Shown here in pieces: positions 1 to 4,878 of a stretch of DNA of 6,673 nt (position 1 is its first letter; each line of letters starts with the position of its first letter). The notes beneath the pieces are model-generated. The model saw only the letters and a list, made by a program, of their open reading frames with translations, ran no database searches and was not told where the DNA came from. The position numbers and the translations under genes are program-made. Where the stretch lies: positions 1 through 6,673 of the forward strand of contig CAJBHC010000099.1 in the NCBI GenBank assembly GCA_903952785.1, in the 5' to 3' direction. This DNA is from an uncultured bacterium. GTDB taxonomy: Bacteria > Patescibacteriota > Minisyncoccia > Phycocordibacterales > CAIZLB01.

Positions 1-993
1 AAAAAAGAATTCACTAGACACATTCCAGTTCTTTTACAATCTGTGTTAGAACAATTGGGCTTAAAGAAAGGTCAGATCTTTGTTGATTGCAACTTAGGTG
101 ACGGTGGTCACAGTGAAGAGGTTGCAAAGTTAATGAATGGCGATATCACAATTCTTGGATTTGACTTGGATCAGGATGCAATCGCACGCGCGAGCGCTAA
201 CTTTGAAATGGCATTCAAGGATTTAGAAAAGAAGCCAAATATAATCTTTATTAATGACAACTTCAGAAATCTGACAAAGGCACTGGGTGAGGTGGGGGTT
301 AGCAAAGCAGATGCAATACTTTATGACCTTGGACTCAGCTCTTATGAGCTTGAAGAGAGTGGTAGGGGGTTTAGCTTCAAAAAGGATGAGCCATTAATCA
401 TGACTTTTTCAAATAAAAGAGATGTGGGGTTCGAAGGTGACGGCGAGGGCGCAACAGCGATGACAGTCAGCGAGGTTGCAGATGATGTTGGCAACGTCCA
501 ATTCACCGCTGAAGACATCATCAATGACTGGGATGAAGAAAATATCAGAACAATCATTGAGTCTTACGGAGAAGATAAGTTTGCATGGAAGATTGCAAAA
601 GGAATTGTTAAGGCAAGAGAACTGGAGAGAATTAAATCCACTTCAAAGCTTGCTGAAATCATAAAGCAATCCGTCCCTAGCTTTGCAAGATTTGGTAAGA
701 CTCATCCAGCAACAAAGACCTTCCAGGCCCTTAGAATCGCCATTAACGATGAATTAAACGCACTCAATGAGACTCTTCCACAAGCAATAGAGAGATTAAA
801 TGTAGGCGGAAGACTGGTGGTCATCTCATATCACAGCTTGGAGGATAGAATCGTTAAGAACTTTTTTAAGAAATTTGATGAGGAGGGTAAGGGTAAGATT
901 TTAACAAAGAGACCAATTGTTCCAACAGAGGATGAAACGGATGAAAATCCAAGGGCGCGTAGCGCCAAGATGCGGGTGTTTCAAAAGGGATAA
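1..993 (+). CDS. rsmH: 16S rRNA (cytosine(1402)-N4)-methyltransferase RsmH (MraW), 5'-truncated by the window edge
   Basis: RsmH uses S-adenosylmethionine to methylate N4 of C1402 in the decoding centre of 16S rRNA; it is cytoplasmic and its gene usually opens the dcw cluster. Numbering codons from base 1, the frame begins with HIPVLLQSVLEQL (residues 7-19), the family's N-terminal signature. It continues with the SAM-site motif GDGGHS (33-38), DLGLSS (109-114), HPATKTFQALRIAINDEL (235-252) and VISYHSLEDRIVKNFF (274-289). A GTG at 43 could be called as the start, but it would remove the HIPVLL motif, so the true start lies just before base 1 and only a few residues should be missing. About 28 residues (141-168), acidic and glycine-rich, sit where most homologues are shorter. 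It ends with TAA 57 bp before the FtsL-like gene. Confidence 0.96.
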   Translation, partial: KKEFTRHIPVLLQSVLEQLGLKKGQIFVDCNLGDGGHSEEVAKLMNGDITILGFDLDQDAIARASANFEMAFKDLEKKPNIIFINDNFRNLTKALGEVGVSKADAILYDLGLSSYELEESGRGFSFKKDEPLIMTFSNKRDVGFEGDGEGATAMTVSEVADDVGNVQFTAEDIINDWDEENIRTIIESYGEDKFAWKIAKGIVKARELERIKSTSKLAEIIKQSVPSFARFGKTHPATKTFQALRIAINDELNALNETLPQAIERLNVGGRLVVISYHSLEDRIVKNFFKKFDEEGKGKILTKRPIVPTEDETDENPRARSAKMRVFQKG

Positions 994-1050
994 AATCGTC
1001 GGCCGGCAATCATAAATTATAAAAACAAAAATTAACAAAACATAAAATCC

Positions 1051-1374
1051 ATGACAAACGTAACAATAACAATAAATACAATAGATAGACTATCAGTAAC
1101 ATTATTCTGGTCAATGCTCTCTGTACTAATTGTTCTTGTTGGTGCTTATGGATATATGGTTAATACAACAGTTTGGAATGCTTTTAATAAGGATAAGGCA
1201 GAAGAACAAATTGTAGCTTTAAACTCAAAATTAGGAGATTTGGAGTTTCAATACATGTCATTGTCTAATAATGTTTCAATAGAAAAGGCGTATGAGCTTG
1301 GTTTTCAGAATGCAGTGGGTAAAACAGTATTTGCAACTCGACCATTCGTGGCGAAGAATGTTGCAATGAAGTAG
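1051..1374 (+). CDS. ftsL: FtsL-like small bitopic cell-division protein
   Basis: This is a 107-residue protein with a short hydrophilic N-terminus, one hydrophobic segment at about residues 15-36, then a heptad-like charged stretch at about 47-72 and a short tail (SIEKAYELGF, 76-85). This is the FtsL/DivIC layout: cytoplasmic N-terminus, single membrane helix, extracytoplasmic coiled coil. In model bacteria FtsL joins FtsB and FtsQ to recruit and activate the septal synthase FtsW-FtsI. Its place between rsmH and ftsI is the canonical ftsL locus. Sequence similarity alone would not prove identity, because FtsL is poorly conserved; the call rests on topology, size and position. No Shine-Dalgarno site is visible upstream of ATG 1051; the leader is A-rich. 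The ftsI gene follows 22 bp after the TAG stop. Confidence 0.66.
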   Translation: MTNVTITINTIDRLSVTLFWSMLSVLIVLVGAYGYMVNTTVWNAFNKDKAEEQIVALNSKLGDLEFQYMSLSNNVSIEKAYELGFQNAVGKTVFATRPFVAKNVAMK

Positions 1375-1386
1375 GAATGAAGTAAA
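1365..1386 (+). repeat. Imperfect 11-bp tandem duplication at the end of the ftsL-like gene
   Basis: AATGAAGTA occurs at 1365-1373 and again at 1376-1384, an 11-bp period. The first copy supplies the end of the reading frame (Met-Lys-stop) and the second lies just beyond it. This looks like a small slippage duplication and has no evident function. Confidence 0.6.
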
Positions 1387-1396
1387 ATAGAGAGTA

Positions 1397-3235
1397 ATGT
1401 TAAAGTCTAGAATTAGATTAATCTCAATAGCAATCATCTTTTTTGCATTATTGCTTTTTGCAAAGCTTTATATGTTGCAGATTGTTAAGTCTGATATATA
1501 TAGACAAAAAGCTGACAGACAATATCAAAAGCCCTCAACAGATTTCAATAGAGGAACTATATTTTTTTCTCAAAAAGATGGAGTGCAAATTTCAGCCGCA
1601 TCACTCAAGACCGGCTTTATTTTGGCGATGAAGCCAAATCTTGTTAAAGCTGGAGGGGCAGAAGATATTTATAATAAAATAGCGGCCTTGATTCCTGATT
1701 TGGATCATGATGACTTTATCGCCAAATCTAACAAAACTAATGACCCATACGAGGAGCTCAAAAAAAGAATTGATCAAGAGACTGGCGAGAAGCTGAATAA
1801 GCTTAAATTGCCTGGAATTACCCTGTATCAAGATAAATGGAGATATTATCCTGGTGGAACCTTGGCGTCCAATGTGCTCGGTTTTATGGGCTATAAGGGT
1901 AATGAATTTGCAGGTAGATATGGGCTTGAGAGAGAATATAACGATGTTTTAAGTAGGACTCAATCAAATACTTATGCAAATTTTTTTGTTGAAACTTTTT
2001 CAAATATTAAAAAGACCGTAATCGATGGGGAGACTCCAGAGGGGGATATCGTTACAACAATTGAACCAAAGACTCAGGCCTACATTGAGGAGATGATTAC
2101 CAAGATTAATAGCCAATATTCTTCAGAGAGAACTGGGGCGATTATAATGAATCCACAAACAGGGGACATTTATGCTATGGGTCTTAATCCGTCCTTTGAT
2201 CCAAATGATCTAAAGAACGTTAAGGATGTTGCATTGTTCAGAAATGACCTTATTGAAAGTGTTTATGAAATGGGATCCATCATGAAGCCATTGACGATGT
2301 CTGCCGGGATTGATTCAGGTGTTGTGAATTCACAAACAACGTATTTAGACAACGGGTCTGCAACTTTCAATAAGAAGACAATTTCTAACTTTGACAAAAA
2401 GGGAAGAGGTTTAATTACTCTTCAATGTGCGCTGGCAAGATCATTAAACACCGGCTTTGCATATGTTGAACAGAGGGTTGGTAATACAACATTTGGCAAT
2501 TATTTTACAAAATATGGTTTGGGTAATAAGACGGGAATTGACTTACCAAATGAAGCATCGGGTTTGATTTCTAATATCCAACCTCCAAGAAATATTGATA
2601 TTGAATATGTCACAGCTTCTTTTGGTCAGGGAATTTCTGTTACTCCAATTGAGGTTATCCACGCATTTTCTGCGATTGCAAACGGGGGAGTAATGGTTAA
2701 GCCAAGATTGGTGAAGGAGATAAATTACAAGATTGGGACTTCTAAAAAAATTCCGGTTCAATTTGATGAAAGGGTGATAAAAGAAGATTCTGCACTTGAG
2801 GTTGTGAATATGATGGTTAACAATTTTGATACCACACTTAAGAGTGGAGCTCATAAAAATCCTAATTATTCTATTGGAGTTAAGACGGGAACGGCTCAAA
2901 TGGTTAGAGGTGGGTCAGGGTACGCTGATAATATTCACCTCCACTCGTTTATTGGATTTTTGCCAGCTTATAACCCGCAATTTTTGGTTTTCATTTACAC
3001 GATAAACCCAAGAGGCGTTAGTTACTCATCTGATACATTGGCGATGCCTTTTATCGAGCTTACAAAGTTCTTGATTAGCTATTATCAGGTAGCGCCAGAC
3101 AGGGCGCTGGGCGGAACAGGGATTGATGGAGTGGCCGGCGCGGGAACAAGTACATCCGTGGTGGTCCCCGTCGGGACGGGAAGGGTAGCACCATTGAGTA
3201 AGACTCCGCCAAATGGGAAGAATTGTACTCCGTAG
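1397..3235 (+). CDS. ftsI: Septal peptidoglycan transpeptidase FtsI / class B penicillin-binding protein
   Basis: This 612-residue protein is a monofunctional DD-transpeptidase that cross-links septal peptidoglycan outside the membrane, partnered with FtsW. It has an N-terminal signal anchor at about residues 8-27 and a PBP dimerisation/pedestal region at about 45-200, including YYPGGTLASNVLGFMG (150-165) and RYGLEREY (174-181). The transpeptidase domain spans about 215-560 and has all three active-site motifs: SxxK as S294-I-M-K297 (nucleophile Ser294), SxN as S349-L-N351, and K496-T-G498. Length is normal for FtsI/PBP2 proteins. The tail after about residue 565 is glycine-, proline- and serine-rich, coded by distinctly GC-richer DNA, and probably disordered. 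ATG 1397 has only a weak AGAGAG-like site before it. No PASTA repeats are visible. Its place after rsmH and ftsL argues for the division enzyme rather than an elongation PBP2. Confidence 0.95.
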   Translation: MLKSRIRLISIAIIFFALLLFAKLYMLQIVKSDIYRQKADRQYQKPSTDFNRGTIFFSQKDGVQISAASLKTGFILAMKPNLVKAGGAEDIYNKIAALIPDLDHDDFIAKSNKTNDPYEELKKRIDQETGEKLNKLKLPGITLYQDKWRYYPGGTLASNVLGFMGYKGNEFAGRYGLEREYNDVLSRTQSNTYANFFVETFSNIKKTVIDGETPEGDIVTTIEPKTQAYIEEMITKINSQYSSERTGAIIMNPQTGDIYAMGLNPSFDPNDLKNVKDVALFRNDLIESVYEMGSIMKPLTMSAGIDSGVVNSQTTYLDNGSATFNKKTISNFDKKGRGLITLQCALARSLNTGFAYVEQRVGNTTFGNYFTKYGLGNKTGIDLPNEASGLISNIQPPRNIDIEYVTASFGQGISVTPIEVIHAFSAIANGGVMVKPRLVKEINYKIGTSKKIPVQFDERVIKEDSALEVVNMMVNNFDTTLKSGAHKNPNYSIGVKTGTAQMVRGGSGYADNIHLHSFIGFLPAYNPQFLVFIYTINPRGVSYSSDTLAMPFIELTKFLISYYQVAPDRALGGTGIDGVAGAGTSTSVVVPVGTGRVAPLSKTPPNGKNCTP

Positions 3236-3274
3236 AGATGGAAGATTCCGGCGACCGTGAATTCCGTGCAGGGG

Positions 3275-3310
3275 TGGGCGCAGATTTGTGCCCAGAATTT
3301 GACTTTATTT
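3275..3310 (+). terminator. Probable rho-independent terminator after ftsI
   Basis: TGGGCGCA (3275-3282) pairs with TGTGCCCA (3287-3294) as an 8-bp stem with one G-U pair and a GATT loop. An interrupted T-rich run (GAATTTGACTTTATTT) follows. It lies 40 bp after the ftsI stop, as expected for the end of the dcw operon. The T-tract is not perfect. Confidence 0.6.
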
Positions 3311-3327
3311 ATAATAAATGACATTAT
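3299..3327 (+). promoter_or_regulatory. Possible promoter for the 3360 gene
   Basis: TTGACT (3299-3304) stands 17 bp from CATTAT (3322-3327), with TG at 3319-3320 in the extended -10 position. A TATAAT at 3310-3315 is an alternative -10 but lacks a good -35. Under either reading transcription would start downstream of ATG 3318, which favours ATG 3360 as the translation start. The element overlaps the T-rich tail of the preceding terminator. Confidence 0.4.
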
Positions 3328-3359
3328 ATTTGAGGGTCAGAGAAGATCCTTTTAGGTAT

Positions 3360-4142
3360 ATGAAAAGTAAAAGTACAATTCCTGTAAGAAAAGAGTTGGG
3401 CTGCTTCTGTGATGCAGCAGGTAGAGGTAAGGTTGGTCATTCAACCAAACTTCTTAGAGGGATACGTCCCTTAGAAGCAAACGGAGGCTCAAAAGAGGAA
3501 GGCCTTCAGAAACGATTCAAATATATTGATGTGTCAGCGGCAATGAGTGAGTTGAGGGGGCCAGCGAAAAGGGTCTTCTCTACGGCTGATTGTCCTAAGG
3601 GTCTCAAGAGAGAGCTGGGGCAACCTACCAATGTCTCTTGGGATGATTTGGCGATCATTCCCATTGAGCCACGTTTGGTCTGCGGCTGTCGTTACCATGA
3701 TCTAGCTTTGTTTTGTGTCCCCAACGGCCTTACGTTGGGGGTGATGCAAGATCACATTCCAGACATCGTCTTTTACAACCAATCAGGCTTAAGTGGACAC
3801 CATGGTGAACATGAACATCTGAAAGGACAAAGAAGACGTGATTGGAATTGGCACGCGTTTCGTCGGGGTGGAGTTAACTTAGATAAACACAAGAGACACT
3901 CGCCTGATGTCTTGTCACCAGATCCATTTTCCTTGGCGGCGTTGGTGTATATCAACCATGTTTATCGGAAAGAAACTGGTGCGAATTTCTTCACCTCGGC
4001 ACAAGTGTCTTATGTTGCAGATCATGATCACCATGTTGTCATTGACTTTAGCGGTTCTTCGCAGGGTGCAGTGCGTATATTTAATCCGGCTTATGTCGAG
4101 CGGAGCTCAGTCTATGCATGTGGATCAATCCTGGAACCATAG
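3360..4142 (+). CDS. Unrecognised basic, His-rich hypothetical protein
   Basis: I do not recognise this family. From ATG 3360 it is 260 residues; an in-frame ATG at 3318 would add 14 (MTLYLRVREDPFRY). I prefer 3360 because likely -10 elements overlap 3318 and the Lys-rich MKSKS start looks natural, but neither start has a convincing Shine-Dalgarno site. Counted from 3318, visible features are a basic N-terminal third, a Cys pair in VCGC (121-124), a His/Glu cluster HHGEHEH (161-167), a basic patch QRRRDWNWHAFRR (171-183), a DHDHH cluster (235-239) and a C-terminal stretch that reads as beta-rich. There is no signal peptide or membrane helix. The His clusters could bind metal; HHGEH formally fits HxxEH of inverted zincins, but nothing else supports a peptidase. 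G+C is near half in sampled lines, well above ftsI. It is flanked by terminator-like hairpins, so it is probably monocistronic. Confidence 0.72.
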   Translation: MKSKSTIPVRKELGCFCDAAGRGKVGHSTKLLRGIRPLEANGGSKEEGLQKRFKYIDVSAAMSELRGPAKRVFSTADCPKGLKRELGQPTNVSWDDLAIIPIEPRLVCGCRYHDLALFCVPNGLTLGVMQDHIPDIVFYNQSGLSGHHGEHEHLKGQRRRDWNWHAFRRGGVNLDKHKRHSPDVLSPDPFSLAALVYINHVYRKETGANFFTSAQVSYVADHDHHVVIDFSGSSQGAVRIFNPAYVERSSVYACGSILEP

Positions 4143-4172
4143 GGTCTACCGTCAAAGGTCTTTACGTTTTGC

Positions 4173-4206
4173 CCCCGGCGCCATACTGGCGTCGGGGATT
4201 CGTTTC
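4173..4206 (+). terminator. Strong hairpin, probable terminator of the 3360 gene
   Basis: CCCCGGCGCC (4173-4182) pairs with GGCGTCGGGG (4188-4197): 10 bp with one G-U pair and a 5-nt loop ATACT. A modest T-rich tail (ATTCGTTTCC) follows. It lies 30 bp after the stop codon. The stem is excellent and the T-tract is weak. Confidence 0.55.
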
Positions 4207-4217
4207 CTTAGAAAGTA

Positions 4218-4246
4218 TTGATAAAAATCAAATTTTATGCGATATT
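4218..4246 (+). promoter_or_regulatory. Probable tRNA-Glu promoter
   Basis: TTGATA (4218-4223) is 17 bp from GATATT (4241-4246), with TG at 4238-4239 in the extended -10 position. An overlapping TATTAT at 4243-4248 is an alternative -10 with a 19-bp spacer. Transcription would start near 4253 and leave a 5' leader of about 27 nt to be removed by RNase P. Confidence 0.5.
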
Positions 4247-4279
4247 ATTAGAGTTCCGCTAAATAAATAGCAAATACAT

Positions 4280-4354
4280 GGCCCTATCGTCTAACGGTTA
4301 GGACATTGCCTTCTCAAGGCAGTAATCAGAGTTCGATTCTCTGTAGGGTCACCA
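4280..4354 (+). tRNA. tRNA-Glu (anticodon CTC), with encoded CCA
   Basis: The cloverleaf folds by eye. The acceptor is GGCCCTA/TAGGGTC (one G-U pair). The D arm has the GTC/GAC stem. The anticodon stem TTGCC/GGCAG encloses the 7-nt loop TTCTCAA, with anticodon CTC at 4313-4315. A 4-nt variable loop TAAT follows, then the T arm CAGAG-TTCGATT-CTCTG, discriminator A and genomically encoded CCA at 4352-4354. CTC reads the glutamate codon GAG, and the overall sequence resembles bacterial tRNA-Glu. It stands alone, with no neighbouring tRNAs in the window. Confidence 0.95.
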
Positions 4355-4373
4355 AAGAATGAGAAAGAATGAG
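4354..4373 (+). repeat. Tandem 10-bp repeat abutting the tRNA 3' end
   Basis: AAAGAATGAG is present twice head to tail (4354-4363 and 4364-4373), beginning at the last base of the tRNA CCA. This is a local duplication. No integrase or distant copy of the tRNA end is visible that would make it an attachment site. Confidence 0.6.
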
Positions 4374-4413
4374 ATGGAGAACATTTTATCACCAACTTAA
4401 ATATAATTTAAAC

Positions 4414-4440
4414 CAGTTGTACGAAATTGTCGTACGACTG
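4414..4440. repeat. 11-bp-stem inverted repeat (hairpin)
   Basis: CAGTTGTACGA (4414-4424) pairs with TCGTACGACTG (4430-4440): 11 bp with one G-T mismatch (G-U in RNA) and a 5-nt loop AATTG. No T-tract follows on either strand, so it is not a standard terminator. It could be a protein-binding dyad or a 3' end or processing hairpin for the tRNA transcript, which ends 60 bp upstream. Confidence 0.65.
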
Positions 4441-4455
4441 TAGTCAAAGATTTGA

Positions 4456-4490
4456 AATTGAAACCGTGACAAAATGTAATGGTTTCAATT
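4456..4490. repeat. 10-bp perfect inverted repeat enclosing a 12-mer shared with a downstream promoter
   Basis: AATTGAAACC (4456-4465) and GGTTTCAATT (4481-4490) are perfect inverted copies; one G-U and one T-A pair extend the stem to 12. The interior carries GTGACAAAATGT (4466-4477), which recurs exactly at 4842-4853 over the -35 of the next gene. An operator or a transcribed hairpin are both possible. Confidence 0.6.
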
Positions 4491-4579
4491 AATGTCTCGA
4501 TGAACAGGGTGCGGGAGAGGCTTATACAGTGAATTGAAGCAAAATATGGCTATTTTTGCCAAATCGTATATATTATGCG

Positions 4580-4616
4580 GGTATACTTGCAGTTTTATAT
4601 ACTTATATTGTATACC
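4580..4616. repeat. 7-bp inverted repeat in AT-rich DNA
   Basis: GGTATAC (4580-4586) and GTATACC (4610-4616) are perfect inverted copies 23 bp apart in very AT-rich sequence. A weak promoter match (TTGCAG 4587-4592, 18 bp, TATACC 4611-4616) overlaps it. AT bias makes a chance match plausible. Confidence 0.3.
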
Positions 4617-4690
4617 ATGCTTGTAGAACCCCAAAAATTTGTAAAATCTCTATCTGATGTTACAATCATCTTTGAAATATAGAATATAGT

Positions 4691-4821
4691 CGGTAGGTTT
4701 AGTTCGCACTGCACCCGTCAAAAGGGAAAAAAGAGAATGCCCAGTCCAAGGACATGAAAGTGTCTAGTAAAAGAGCAGTTAGAGGGTGATGAGAAGATTG
4801 AAAGTACTTCTCAACCTACCG
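4691..4821 (+). ncRNA. Candidate structured RNA of about 130 nt (unknown family)
   Basis: CGGTAGGTT (4691-4699) pairs perfectly with AACCTACCG (4813-4821), closing a multibranch fold. Inside are ACTGC (4708-4712) with GCAGT (4775-4779), a small CCC/GGG hairpin (4714-4716 with 4724-4726), GACAT-GAAA-GTGTC (4751-4764) with a GNRA tetraloop, and GAGAAG (4791-4796) with CTTCTC (4807-4812) stacked directly inside the closing stem. A TAGAAT -10 match (4680-4685) would start RNA near G4692, the first G of the helix; its -35 is poor. The sequence after the closing stem is T-rich. I cannot match it to RNase P, SRP RNA, 6S, tmRNA or a riboswitch I know. It could be an independent sRNA or a cis element. 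Confidence 0.4.
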
Positions 4822-4841
4822 TGTGTATTTTATATAAGTCG

Positions 4842-4869
4842 GTGACAAAATGTCATCAAGTTGTATAAT
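4842..4869 (+). promoter_or_regulatory. Promoter of the 4879 gene with palindrome over the -35
   Basis: The -35 is GTGACA (4842-4847) and the -10 a consensus TATAAT (4864-4869), 16 bp apart. The -35 lies in the 13-bp palindrome TGACA-AAA-TGTCA (4843-4855), a plausible operator. The predicted start point, about 4876, is within three bases of ATG 4879, implying a leaderless transcript. Confidence 0.68.
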
Positions 4870-4878
4870 AGAGATACC

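Larger units (their letters stand above)
4355..4878. other. Structured intergenic region without a credible gene
   Basis: This roughly 520-bp stretch has no credible protein gene. Short frames such as 4546-4626 (26 codons, hydrophobic and Cys-rich) and 4789-4845 (18 codons) lack good start signals. It holds several dyads (4414-4440, 4456-4490, 4580-4616), a folded RNA candidate (4691-4821) and the promoter of the 4879 gene. The 12-mer GTGACAAAATGT occurs at 4466-4477 and 4842-4853. The density of inverted repeats suggests regulatory DNA or an RNA gene rather than decayed coding sequence. Confidence 0.6.

Noticed and set aside
3085..3324. Minus-strand frame of 79 codons over the ftsI 3' end
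   Set aside because: It is antisense to the GC-rich ftsI tail and terminator, with no start signal.
3907..4221. Overlapping plus-strand frame of 104 codons
   Set aside because: It overlaps the 3360 gene in another frame, runs through the terminator hairpin and reads as a shadow.
4280..4373. tRNA used as an attachment site for a mobile element
   Set aside because: No integrase, no distant direct repeat of the tRNA 3' end and no phage or plasmid genes are in the window.
4546..4626. 26-codon hydrophobic, Cys-rich frame resembling a type I toxin peptide
   Set aside because: It has no convincing ribosome site or promoter, lies in AT-rich DNA where short frames are common, and no antitoxin RNA is evident.
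4670..4695. AATATAGTC resembling the conserved 3' core of group I introns
   Set aside because: No matching P7 5' strand, P3/P8 fold or splice-site context could be found, and the region is not inside a gene.
4754..4845. Two tiny frames overlapping by TGATG (11 and 18 codons)
   Set aside because: They lie across the helices of the RNA candidate and have no start signals; chance is the simpler explanation.
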